7,127 nt of DNA from positions 1-7,127 of the forward strand of contig JAEUVI010000249.1 of the NCBI GenBank assembly GCA_016787105.1, given 5' to 3'. Every line of letters starts with the position of its first letter. The stretch's first letter is position 1. Shown here one piece after another: positions 1-6,904 of this stretch. The DNA comes from Chitinophagaceae bacterium (GTDB taxonomy: Bacteria; Bacteroidota; Bacteroidia; Chitinophagales; Chitinophagaceae). The translations under genes were made by a program, and so were the position numbers. The notes under the pieces were generated by a model. The model did not search any database and was not told where the DNA came from. It was given only the letters and a program-made list of their open reading frames with translations.

Positions 1-1234
1 GATATATTGGTTTGCAAAAAGCAGTGGTACCACGAGTGATAAAAGTAAATTCATACCTATCAGCCAGGAGAGCCTTGAAGATTGTCATTACAAGGCCGCC
101 AAAGATGTACTAACGATGTATTACCAGTTTAACCCGGATTCGGAACTATTGACTGGTAAGGGATTGGTACTGGGAGGTAGTCATACCATTTCGCCTATGA
201 ACCATGAGGCGCAATATGGAGATTTGAGCGCAGTATTATTGCAAAATTCTCCTTTCTGGGCCCACTGGATACGTACTCCCGAACTCAACATTGCACTGAT
301 GGATGAGTGGGAAAATAAAATTGAGAAACTGGCGAGCAGCACCATTTTGGAAAATGTAACCTCTATTTCCGGTGTGCCTACATGGACATTGGTTTTATTT
401 AAACGGATACTGGAAATAACCGGCAAGAAAAATATGAGCCAAGTATGGCCGTCATTGCAATTGTATATGCACGGCGGTGTTTCTTTTACTCCCTATAAAG
501 AACAGTTTCAGAAACTGATTGGTAAGGACATTCATTATCTGGAAATGTATAATGCAAGTGAAGGTTTTTTTGCTGCGCAGGAAATACCGGGTGAAGAAGG
601 AATGCTCCTGTTTACCGATCATGGTATTTTCATGGAGTTTATGCCGGTAAATGAGTATGGAAAATCAAACCCAAAAACAATTGGTCTCGGTGATGTGGAA
701 TTGGGAAAAAACTATGCATTGGTAATAAGCACCAATGGCGGACTGTGGCGTTACCTTGTTGGAGATACCATACAGTTTACATCATTGAAACCATTCCGTG
801 TAAAAGTATCGGGACGGTTGAAACACTACATCAATGCATTCGGTGAGGAACTGATAGTAGACAATACAGATAAAGCAATTGCCATTGCTTGTGAGAAAAC
901 AGGAACGATTGTAAACGATTATACCGCAGCGCCGGTTTATTTTTCCGATTCGGATAACGGAGCCCATGAGTGGCTGATTGAATTTGAAAGGGAACCGGAA
1001 AAAATGAATGATTTTGCAGATGAACTGGATACAGCACTAAAAAGCCTTAATAGCGACTACGAAGCGAAGCGGCATAAAAATATCGCTTTGCGAAAGCCAG
1101 TATTACATTCAGTAAAAAAAGGTTTATTCACTCAATGGTTGCGGAGCAAAGGAAAACTGGGTGGTCAGCACAAAGTACCGCGGTTGAGTAATGAGCGGAA
1201 TTTTATTGATGAAATATTACAAATGAATAGTTAA
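1..1234 (+). CDS. GH3 auxin-responsive-promoter family protein, acyl-adenylating enzyme (5' partial)
   Basis: The frame is open from base 2 to the TAA at 1234, giving 410 visible codons. The ATG at 116 is internal, because the residues before it carry a conserved family motif. Counting from the codon at base 2, residues 7-16 (SSGTTSDKSK, bases 20-49) are the Ser/Thr/Gly-rich phosphate loop of ANL-type adenylating enzymes. YNASEG (183-188) fits the adenylate-binding motif, and WRYLVGD (249-255) fits the third nucleotide motif. The GRLKHYINAFGEEL block (271-284) and the tail with HKVPRLSNER are typical of GH3 proteins as I recall them. Bacterial members are about 500 residues, so roughly 90 are missing upstream. 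GH3 enzymes activate a carboxylic acid with ATP and couple it to an amino acid; plant members use jasmonate, indole acetate and related acids. The bacterial substrate is unknown. The enzyme is probably cytoplasmic. The next gene, 62 bases on, has its own promoter candidate, so an operon is not certain. Confidence 0.9.
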   Translation, partial: IYWFAKSSGTTSDKSKFIPISQESLEDCHYKAAKDVLTMYYQFNPDSELLTGKGLVLGGSHTISPMNHEAQYGDLSAVLLQNSPFWAHWIRTPELNIALMDEWENKIEKLASSTILENVTSISGVPTWTLVLFKRILEITGKKNMSQVWPSLQLYMHGGVSFTPYKEQFQKLIGKDIHYLEMYNASEGFFAAQEIPGEEGMLLFTDHGIFMEFMPVNEYGKSNPKTIGLGDVELGKNYALVISTNGGLWRYLVGDTIQFTSLKPFRVKVSGRLKHYINAFGEELIVDNTDKAIAIACEKTGTIVNDYTAAPVYFSDSDNGAHEWLIEFEREPEKMNDFADELDTALKSLNSDYEAKRHKNIALRKPVLHSVKKGLFTQWLRSKGKLGGQHKVPRLSNERNFIDEILQMNS

Positions 1235-1249
1235 GATAAGAATAATGGG

Positions 1250-1277
1250 CTGGGAGATATGAATTCGTTTATTTTTG
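1250..1277 (+). promoter_or_regulatory. Candidate Bacteroidota-type promoter for fabG
   Basis: TATTTTTG at 1270-1277 matches the TAnnTTTG -7 consensus exactly and lies 19 bases before the fabG start codon. The -33 element is poor: only a CTG at 1250-1252 with a 17-base spacer. The leader (TTTAAAATAATAACT) is A/T-rich with no Shine-Dalgarno site, as is usual in this phylum. The site is an inference from consensus and position. Confidence 0.5.
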
Positions 1278-1296
1278 CCTCTTTAAAATAATAACT

Positions 1297-2052
1297 ATGA
1301 AACTGCTGGAAGGAAAAATAGCGATTGTAACAGGTGCTGCACGTGGTATCGGAGAAGGGATTGCTTTAAAATTCGCTGAGCATGGGGCAAATGTGGCTTT
1401 CACCTATGTAAGTGAAAGCAGTGAAGAGAAAGCGACAATGCTTGAACAAAAATTAATATCGCTTGGCGTAAAAGCAAAAGCATATAAAAGTAACGCAGGT
1501 GATTTTGCGGAGTGCGAAGCATTTGTAAATAGTGTGGTAAAAGAATTTGGTACTGTAGATATATGTGTGAATAATGCAGGCATTTCAAAAGATAACCTAC
1601 TGCTCCGGCTCACTCCCGATCAATGGGATGCTGTTATAAAAGTAAACCTCAATAGTGTTTTTTATATTACCAAGCAGGTCATCCGCCCGATGATGAAAGC
1701 GAAGAGCGGAAGTATTATAAACATGAGTTCAGTAATCGGTGAAATGGGAAATGCCGGCCAAAGCAGTTATGCAGCGAGTAAAGCAGGTATTTTAGGATTT
1801 ACAAAATCTGTAGCTAAAGAACTCGGTAGCCGCAATATCCGTTGCAATGCCATTGCTCCGGGATTTGTGGAAACAGATATGACAAGCTATCTCAAAGATG
1901 GCGAAGGCGCTGAAAAATACAAAGCCGATATACCGTTAGGAAAATTTGCCAGTACAGAAGATATTGCCAATACAGCATTATTCCTTGCATCTGACTGGTC
2001 TTCTTATATCACGGGCCAGGTTATCAGTGTTTGCGGCGGTTTGAATATTTAA
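1297..2052 (+). CDS. fabG: 3-oxoacyl-[acyl-carrier-protein] reductase FabG (short-chain dehydrogenase)
   Basis: This is a complete 251-residue classical SDR, close to the usual FabG length (about 245). The N-terminal Rossmann glycine motif is TGAARGIG (12-19) and NNAG is at 92-95. The catalytic tetrad is visible as Asn117 (in VNLNSVF), Ser145 (in NMSSVIG), Tyr158 and Lys162 (YAASK). The SSVIGEMGNAGQ stretch and PGFVETDM (188-195) are strongly FabG-like. By family, it reduces 3-oxoacyl-ACP to (R)-3-hydroxyacyl-ACP with NADPH in the fatty acid elongation cycle, in the cytoplasm. No other fab or acpP gene is visible, so it may be a paralogue serving another acyl chain or an acetoacetyl-CoA reductase (PhaB type); sequence alone does not separate these. 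It follows the GH3 gene and converges on the RmlD-like gene with a 20-base gap. Confidence 0.9.
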   Translation: MKLLEGKIAIVTGAARGIGEGIALKFAEHGANVAFTYVSESSEEKATMLEQKLISLGVKAKAYKSNAGDFAECEAFVNSVVKEFGTVDICVNNAGISKDNLLLRLTPDQWDAVIKVNLNSVFYITKQVIRPMMKAKSGSIINMSSVIGEMGNAGQSSYAASKAGILGFTKSVAKELGSRNIRCNAIAPGFVETDMTSYLKDGEGAEKYKADIPLGKFASTEDIANTALFLASDWSSYITGQVISVCGGLNI

Positions 2053-2096
2053 ACGATCCTTGTTTTTTAATATTAGAAATTAACAGGATTGTTTTT
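2052..2096 (+). terminator. Hairpin with T-run between convergent fabG and the RmlD-like gene
   Basis: Bases 2052-2064 can pair with 2082-2093 to give a stem of about 12 pairs with one G-T wobble and one bulged T, and a loop of about 17 bases. The 3' arm runs into TTTTT at 2092-2096. The left arm begins at the last base of the fabG stop codon. The right arm lies inside the last codons of the convergent gene. The layout fits an intrinsic terminator for fabG. On the opposite strand the downstream run is only TTTAAATATT, so stopping there would be weaker. The stem is AT-rich, so strength is doubtful. Confidence 0.5.
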
Positions 2097-2936
2097 CAGA
2101 AATTGTATCAGGGCTTCTCTCCAGTTCGGCATTTCGTTTATACCTTCTCTGATCAGGTTTGCGTTTTCGAGGACTGAATAGACCGGCCTCTTTACCAGCA
2201 TTGGAAAGTCTTTTACTTTAGCAGGATGCAATGGTGTTTGCAATCCTAAAGTTTTCCAAATCTCTTTTGCAAATTCGTACCAGGAGCATTCTCCTTCGCA
2301 ACTCATATGGTATAAACCAAACTTATCTGTTTTAATTAGTGCGGCTGTATTCTTTGCAATGGCAAAAGTGGGAGTAGGGGTTAGTATTTCATCATCTACA
2401 ACTCTTACCTCTGGTTTTTCTTTTGCGAGTTTAATCATGGTGCTAACAAAGTTTCCACCTTTCACCCGGCTGGGCACTTTGCCATATATACCTGATATCC
2501 TTACTACAAATGACTTTTCGCAATAGTTTAGTGCAAAATGCTCGCCGGCAAGTTTTGTAGTGGCATATACATTTAATGGATTTGGAGTGTCGGACTCAGT
2601 ATAAGGTTTCAGTTTTTTTCCATCAAACACATAATCTGTACTGTAATGTAAAAGTCTTGCATGAATGTCTGAACAAACCTTGGCGAGATGTAATGTACCT
2701 GTACCATTTATGGCGAAGGCTTTGTCCGGAAAAGACTCTGCTTCGGGTACTACATGATAAGCGGCTGTATTAATTACTATGTCTGGCCTGATGGTGCTTA
2801 ATACAGAATTTACTTTGTCAATGTCTTTTATTTCTATATCATGATGAGATAAACAAATTACATTGTTGTCGGGTGACAATACTTCCGTAAGATCTGTTCC
2901 CAGTTGTCCGTTTGCGCCAATAATAGCAATTTTCAT
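2073..2936 (-). CDS. dTDP-4-dehydrorhamnose reductase (RmlD/RfbD)-like sugar-nucleotide reductase
   Basis: This is a complete 287-residue extended SDR of the RmlD type, at normal family length. The NAD(P)-binding motif GANGQLG is at 7-13 and INTAAY at 55-60. STDYVFDG (99-106) supplies the Thr/Asp of the active site, and Tyr124 and Lys128 form the YxxxK pair. The late RPVYSVLEN (250-258) and NWREAL (271-276) blocks are typical of RmlD. By family it makes dTDP-L-rhamnose from the 4-keto sugar for surface polysaccharide. Two substrate-side blocks differ from canonical RmlD as I remember it: RISGIY (146-151) has Gly149 where the RTSWVY tryptophan sits, and DEILTPT (182-188) replaces DQxGxPT. It also stands alone, without rmlA, rmlB or rmlC nearby. 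Another 4-keto sugar nucleotide or a MAT2B-like role is therefore possible. The ATG start directly precedes the Rossmann strand and follows an A-rich leader (TTCAAAA). It has its own promoter candidate. Confidence 0.8.
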   Translation of the reverse strand: MKIAIIGANGQLGTDLTEVLSPDNNVICLSHHDIEIKDIDKVNSVLSTIRPDIVINTAAYHVVPEAESFPDKAFAINGTGTLHLAKVCSDIHARLLHYSTDYVFDGKKLKPYTESDTPNPLNVYATTKLAGEHFALNYCEKSFVVRISGIYGKVPSRVKGGNFVSTMIKLAKEKPEVRVVDDEILTPTPTFAIAKNTAALIKTDKFGLYHMSCEGECSWYEFAKEIWKTLGLQTPLHPAKVKDFPMLVKRPVYSVLENANLIREGINEMPNWREALIQFLKNNPVNF

Positions 2937-2993
2937 TTTTGAATAACCCTGAAATGAGGAAGACTATTTTAAGAATCAGTTTCTTTTACGTGA

Positions 2994-3025
2994 CAAATAT
3001 ATTAATGTCGTGTAGAAGTTCACAA
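2994..3025 (-). promoter_or_regulatory. Bacteroidota-type promoter for the RmlD-like gene
   Basis: On the minus strand, TATATTTG (3001-2994) matches TAnnTTTG exactly. A TTGTG -33 element lies at 3025-3021, with 21 bases between the TTG and the -7 element. Transcription would begin about 50 bases before the start codon at 2936. Both elements match, which makes this the best promoter in the window. The rest of the 202-base gap (2937-3138) holds no gene that I can support. Confidence 0.6.
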
Positions 3026-3138
3026 TAATTAGAACGGCAGACGTTATTTTCTCTGAATAATGTTCGTCGTTAGAGCGGAAGTAGCTCTTTTGCAAAAATT
3101 CAAATCGCCTGTTATCGTTATAGTGTCAGGTGTATTTG

Positions 3139-3807
3139 TTATAAACGAATATTCCTCTTTTTTATATAATAATGCCAGAGGATCATTGTTGTTATAGATC
3201 TGTATGGCTGCCAGGTAGCGGATAAGGATATAATTTCGTCTTTGCTGATTTTAGCATTTAGCTTTTTTACTTCTTTTAATGCATTCATCATTGCGAGGTC
3301 GCCGTGAGGAAAAATATCTGCTCGCTGCAATACAAACAGAAGATATATATCTACTGTCCAGTCGCCAATGCCTTTGACCTGTTTTAGTTGTGTTCTTATG
3401 TCTTCGTTGGGGAGCTGCCTTAACTTGGTCAGGTTGATTTTTCCACTTAAGATCGTTTGCGCCAGGTGCCTTGCATAAATTGTTTTCTGCCTGCTGAAAT
3501 AACAAGCCTTCATCTCTTCATCTGAAAGGCTTAACAGACTTCGTGCTGTGATTTTGCCAGTCTTTTTTTTGAGCTTGACAAATGCAGCTTTTGCAGAGGC
3601 GAGTGATACCTGCTGCTCAAGTATAATATGTATAAGCGATGCAAAACTATTACTGCGCCGCCACATGGGCGGATAGCCATATTGATCAATAATTGATTGA
3701 AGTTGTTGATCACTTTTGGCTAAATGATCGCAAATAGGGTGAAAGGTATCTTTATTAAAACTTGAAATAGCAGAAACTGGTTCGGCAATCTTGTTGTTGG
3801 CACTCAT
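3139..3807 (-). CDS. AlkA-like DNA-3-methyladenine glycosylase (HhH-GPD superfamily)
   Basis: This is a complete 222-residue base-excision repair enzyme. The helix-hairpin-helix is at about 137-150 (LKQVKGIGDWT), followed by the GPD part, with FPHGD at 166-170. Asp170 aligns with the catalytic aspartate of AlkA (Asp238 in E. coli). WQPYRSITTMILW (199-211) matches the WxPYRS..A...LW block of the AlkA group. EQQVS (64-68) is the usual early motif. There is no C-terminal four-cysteine iron-sulfur cluster, unlike EndoIII and MutY. It is shorter than E. coli AlkA (282) and lacks its N-terminal domain. By family it removes alkylated purines such as 3-methyladenine from DNA. Its ATG overlaps the stop of the upstream hydratase gene in ATGA (3807-3804), so the two share a transcript and are probably translationally coupled. 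Confidence 0.88.
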   Translation of the reverse strand: MSANNKIAEPVSAISSFNKDTFHPICDHLAKSDQQLQSIIDQYGYPPMWRRSNSFASLIHIILEQQVSLASAKAAFVKLKKKTGKITARSLLSLSDEEMKACYFSRQKTIYARHLAQTILSGKINLTKLRQLPNEDIRTQLKQVKGIGDWTVDIYLLFVLQRADIFPHGDLAMMNALKEVKKLNAKISKDEIISLSATWQPYRSITTMILWHYYIKKRNIRL

Positions 3808-4574
3808 TTTTTCTTAAACTTTTCTATCGCCTGCCGGGTGAACTCGCTTAATACCAGCTTTCCGCTTATCGCGGCTCGTTCTATTAATAATTTATCCCAG
3901 TCTTCTGTTCCTTTCCAGAGTACTTTTTTCATTTCCTCCATTGCACGTGGGCTTGAATGTACAAGTGAATCAGACAGGCGGCTAATAGATTCGTCCATGC
4001 TTTCAACTGAAGGGTGTAATTCTGCATACAGCCCTTTTCTTCTTGCCCAGTCAGCATTTCGCCACATGCCCGCATCAATAGCTAATTGAGAATAACCAGA
4101 TAGGCCAATCTTTCGTTCAATGGCTGGGCCTACTACAAACGGTCCAATACCAATAGCCAGTTCACTTAGTTTGATATCTGCCTCTTCGGAAGCAATAGCA
4201 TAATCAACCGCGGCGGCAATACCAACGCCACCGCCAACACATTTGCCATGTATACGGCCGATTACAAATTTGGGACAAAGCCTGATAGCATTTATTACAT
4301 GAGCAAAACCACTGAAAAACTGTAAACCCTGATCTGCATTTTTTATTGCTGTTAATTCGTCAAATGATGCTCCTGCACAAAAAGCTTTTTCACCAGCCGA
4401 GCGAAGTATCACCACTTTGGTTTCCTCATCATTTCCTGCGCGATGAATTGATTGTGATAATTCATCTAAAATCTGGGCGGGTAATGAATTGCTTTGAGGA
4501 TGAAAAAATTCTATTGTTGTAATTCCATGGTGATTTTCTACTTTAACATAGCCGTCTTTTACTGTGTGAATCAT
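3804..4574 (-). CDS. Enoyl-CoA hydratase/isomerase (crotonase) family protein
   Basis: This is a complete 256-residue crotonase-fold protein of normal length. The oxyanion-hole blocks are FCAGAS (65-70) and VGGGVGIAAAVD (113-124). In rat mitochondrial hydratase the two catalytic glutamates are Glu144 (GGGCE) and Glu164 (PE). Here the first position is Gly118 (GGGVG), while the second is kept as Glu138 (KLSEL). One-glutamate or one-aspartate members are often isomerases or act on unusual acyl-CoAs, so a plain crotonyl-CoA hydratase is not assured. The position downstream of paaZ on the same strand suggests a step in phenylacetyl-CoA degradation (PaaF- or PaaG-like) or general beta-oxidation; this is inference. 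The gap to paaZ is 211 bases with its own promoter candidate. The stop overlaps the start of the alkA-like gene by four bases. The ATG start follows an AT-rich leader. Confidence 0.88.
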   Translation of the reverse strand: MIHTVKDGYVKVENHHGITTIEFFHPQSNSLPAQILDELSQSIHRAGNDEETKVVILRSAGEKAFCAGASFDELTAIKNADQGLQFFSGFAHVINAIRLCPKFVIGRIHGKCVGGGVGIAAAVDYAIASEEADIKLSELAIGIGPFVVGPAIERKIGLSGYSQLAIDAGMWRNADWARRKGLYAELHPSVESMDESISRLSDSLVHSSPRAMEEMKKVLWKGTEDWDKLLIERAAISGKLVLSEFTRQAIEKFKKK

Positions 4575-4695
4575 ATAAAAAGAATTTAAGAAAGTAAAAA
4601 GCTTTATAAAACAGGAACCCCGTCATTCAACAAATTCTATTGGATTCCTAACTCTTATTTTTCCTGAAATTAATTTAACTATTAAAACTGTTTTC

Positions 4696-4727
4696 CAAAA
4701 ATTTACGAGAAGAGAATGTTGGTACAA
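4696..4727 (-). promoter_or_regulatory. Candidate promoter for the hydratase-alkA operon
   Basis: On the minus strand, AATTTTTG (4703-4696) matches TAnnTTTG with one mismatch. TTG at 4727-4725 inside a T-run could be the -33 element. The 21-base spacing equals that of the stronger promoter before the RmlD-like gene. The leader would be about 115 bases. The gap 4575-4785 is otherwise very AT-rich and holds no gene that I can support. Read-through from paaZ is also possible. Confidence 0.35.
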
Positions 4728-4764
4728 AAAGCCAGGACACAATAAGAATATCTTTCTCTTGTAC
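4722..4764 (-). repeat. Inverted repeat downstream of paaZ
   Basis: GTACAA (4722-4727) and TTGTAC (4759-4764) are perfect inverted copies. On the minus-strand RNA the stem extends to about nine pairs with two G-U wobbles, around a loop of about 25 bases. The 3' arm contains TTTTT but no T-run follows it, so it is a poor intrinsic terminator. It also overlaps the -33 region of the hydratase promoter candidate, so it could be an operator or chance. Confidence 0.25.
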
Positions 4765-4785
4765 TGTCTCACCTTGTTCAATCTC

Positions 4786-6831
4786 TCAACTCTTTTTTGC
4801 TACCATCGTCAATATCGTTCCCACTCCTGCATGCTCATTTGTTTCGTCTATTATCTCTACCAGCCATTTCACAATTCCTTTTTCAATATCATTTTCTTCC
4901 TTTTTATCCTGTGGCATTTTTTCTTTGCAGGTAAACCGCACATAAATTGTGCTACCGGGATAAATTGGTTTTGTAAACCTTAATTCATCTATGCCATAAT
5001 TTAATAGTACCGGGCCTAAATCGCTGCCATCAACAAATAAGCCGGCTGCTGCACTCAGGATGAAATAGCCATGAGCAACCTGTTTTTCAAACATCGTACC
5101 CGCGAAAGCGGTAGTTGCTTTGTGCGCATAAAAATGATCGCCGCTTAATGCTGCAAATGAGTCTATATCATTGCTTGTAATTATTCTTTTTTCAGTAATT
5201 AATTGATCGCCTATTGCTAATTCTTCAAAATATTTACGAAATGGATGGACAACGCTTTTATTCCCTTTTGCATTTTGCTGATAAGATTGGGTAATAGCTG
5301 TAATAGTTGTTGGTGAACCCTGTATAGCCACCCGTTGCATATAATGTTTTATTCCACGCAGGCCCCCCATTTCTTCTCCGCCGCCGGCACGTCCTGGTCC
5401 ACCATGTATCAGCATGGGTAATGGCGAGCCATGTCCTGTGCTTTCTTTTGCGCAATCACTATTCAATACCAATATCCTTCCATGATGTGTACCGGCTCCG
5501 ACTACATATGCTGTTGCAATTTTATCATCAGCAGTCACAATGGAAGAACACAAGGAGCCTTTTCCTTTCCGGCTTAATTCAATGGCCTCATCTATATTTT
5601 TATAAGGCATGATAGTGCTTACAGGCCCGAAGGCTTCTATTTCATGTACTTCATTTGTTGTAAAAGGTTTTTCATTCAGCAATAGCAGAGGTGATATGAA
5701 TGCTCCTTTCTTTGAATCCGCATCAGTTACTTCCACACTGTCTAATGATCCATATATAATCTGAGAAGATGCCAATATTTTTTGCACCTGCTGCTTCACT
5801 TCATCGCGCTGCGACTGACCAGCGAGTGAACCCATTCTTACTTTTTCATTTAACGGGTTGCCGATAACGGTTTGTGCCAATGATTTTCCAATAGCAGCGG
5901 AAGCCGCTTCAACCAAATTTTCAGGAACAAATATTCTTCGTACTGCCGTACATTTCTGTCCGGCTTTTACAGTTATTTCTTTTCTTATTTCCTTTATAAA
6001 AATATCCCACTCAGCTTTGCCGGGTGTTATGTCAGGTGCCAATACAATACAGTTGAGCGAATCCGCCTCCATATTGAAGGGAATATTTTCGGTTAATATT
6101 CTTTTGCCTGATTTTAATTTTAGTCCGGTACTTGCAGAGCCGGTAAATGTTACTACATCCTGCGATGATACATGCTCAAGTATATCGCCTGCGCTGCCGC
6201 AAATTAATTGCAATGCACCTTCGGGTAAAATACCGGAAGCAATTATTTCTTTTACTACTGCTTCAGTGAGATAAGATGTAATAGTTGCCGGTTTCACTAC
6301 TGCAGGTATTCCCGCCAGCCAGTTTACCGCGCATTTTTCAAGCATTCCCCACACGGGAAAGTTAAAAGCATTGATATGTACCGCTACACCTTCTTTTGGC
6401 ACCAGTAAATGATGCCCCATAAAATTTCCCTCTTTGCTTAGCGCTATAGGATCCCCGTCTGTGCAGTAGGTTAAATCAGGAAGTTTTCTTCGGAGTGACG
6501 CATTGCTAAACAGGTTCCCGATTCCTCCTTCAATATCTATCCAGCTATCAGCTTTTGTAGCACCGGTTAAATAACTTACAGTATAAAACTTTTCTTTTTT
6601 TCCGAGCAGGTAGTTCGCCAGTGCTTTTAGCATTCTGCCGCGTTCATGAAATGTCATTTTGCGCAGCGCAGGGTTTCCAGTTTTTCTTGCATAATCAAGA
6701 ATTGCAGAAAAATCCAGTCCATTGGTTGTGGCCATTACAATCGGATCGTTTGTTACCGCATTGTATAAAACCTGCCCATCTCCGTCACCGGTTACCCAAT
6801 TGCCTGTAATATAGTTTTCCAGTTTTTTCAT
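4786..6831 (-). CDS. paaZ: Bifunctional PaaZ: oxepin-CoA hydrolase / 3-oxo-5,6-dehydrosuberyl-CoA semialdehyde dehydrogenase
   Basis: This is a complete 681-residue fusion, the length of E. coli PaaZ. The N-terminal part (about 1-520) is an aldehyde dehydrogenase. INAFNFPVWG (153-162) holds the oxyanion Asn156, VVKPAT (178-183) the cofactor Lys180, NMEADS (253-258) the general base Glu255, and GQKCTAVRR (291-299) the nucleophile Cys294. E. coli uses Glu256 and Cys295. The C-terminal part (about 525-681) is a MaoC-like hot-dog hydratase with SGDHFYAH (563-570), giving Asp565 and His570, and VAHGYF (585-590). By family, the hydratase domain opens the oxepin-CoA ring and the dehydrogenase domain oxidises the resulting aldehyde with NADP+, in aerobic phenylacetate catabolism. 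Both active sites look intact. The start aligns with the usual PaaZ N-terminus (MKKLENYITGNW). The other paa genes are outside the window. The gene is divergent from the lipoprotein gene across 96 bases. I see no full -7/-33 pair for paaZ; TTCCTTTG (6873-6866, minus) is a one-mismatch -7 only. Confidence 0.95.
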   Translation of the reverse strand: MKKLENYITGNWVTGDGDGQVLYNAVTNDPIVMATTNGLDFSAILDYARKTGNPALRKMTFHERGRMLKALANYLLGKKEKFYTVSYLTGATKADSWIDIEGGIGNLFSNASLRRKLPDLTYCTDGDPIALSKEGNFMGHHLLVPKEGVAVHINAFNFPVWGMLEKCAVNWLAGIPAVVKPATITSYLTEAVVKEIIASGILPEGALQLICGSAGDILEHVSSQDVVTFTGSASTGLKLKSGKRILTENIPFNMEADSLNCIVLAPDITPGKAEWDIFIKEIRKEITVKAGQKCTAVRRIFVPENLVEAASAAIGKSLAQTVIGNPLNEKVRMGSLAGQSQRDEVKQQVQKILASSQIIYGSLDSVEVTDADSKKGAFISPLLLLNEKPFTTNEVHEIEAFGPVSTIMPYKNIDEAIELSRKGKGSLCSSIVTADDKIATAYVVGAGTHHGRILVLNSDCAKESTGHGSPLPMLIHGGPGRAGGGEEMGGLRGIKHYMQRVAIQGSPTTITAITQSYQQNAKGNKSVVHPFRKYFEELAIGDQLITEKRIITSNDIDSFAALSGDHFYAHKATTAFAGTMFEKQVAHGYFILSAAAGLFVDGSDLGPVLLNYGIDELRFTKPIYPGSTIYVRFTCKEKMPQDKKEENDIEKGIVKWLVEIIDETNEHAGVGTILTMVAKKS

Positions 6832-6896
6832 TCTCGGTTAATCTGTTTACGAATTTACTCGAAAACAAAGGAACCGATCCAATTAGCATATCAGGT

Positions 6897-6904
6897 TATA
6901 TTTG
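6897..6904 (+). promoter_or_regulatory. Candidate -7 promoter element for the lipoprotein gene
   Basis: TATATTTG matches TAnnTTTG exactly and lies 23 bases before the ATG at 6928, so the leader would be short. I see no TTG at the expected -33 distance, so the promoter is only half supported. The leader is A/T-rich (ATTTTAAAATCAACCAG), with no clear Shine-Dalgarno site. Confidence 0.45.

Noticed and set aside
116..118. ATG at 116 as the start of the GH3-family gene
   Set aside because: The same frame is open back to base 2, and the upstream codons encode the conserved phosphate-loop motif (SSGTTSDKSK). This Met is internal and the true start lies outside the window.
3072..3091. Hairpin AGAGC/GCTCT followed by TTTT downstream of the alkA-like gene
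   Set aside because: The T-run follows on the plus strand, where no gene is transcribed. On the minus strand, where alkA ends, no T-run follows. The five-pair stem is also weak.
4612..4666. Inverted CAGGAA / TTCCTG copies upstream of the hydratase gene
   Set aside because: Only six bases per arm with a 43-base loop in AT-rich DNA; this is expected by chance.
4759..4983. 74-codon open frame on the plus strand over the 3' end of paaZ
   Set aside because: It begins in the gap but mostly runs antisense to the MaoC domain. Its sequence is rich in Phe, Cys and Tyr in the way reverse frames of AT-rich genes often are.
5858..6274. 138-codon open frame on the plus strand inside paaZ
   Set aside because: It is antisense to the well-conserved aldehyde dehydrogenase part of paaZ, shows no recognisable domain, and has no promoter or leader of its own. 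It is a shadow of the real gene.
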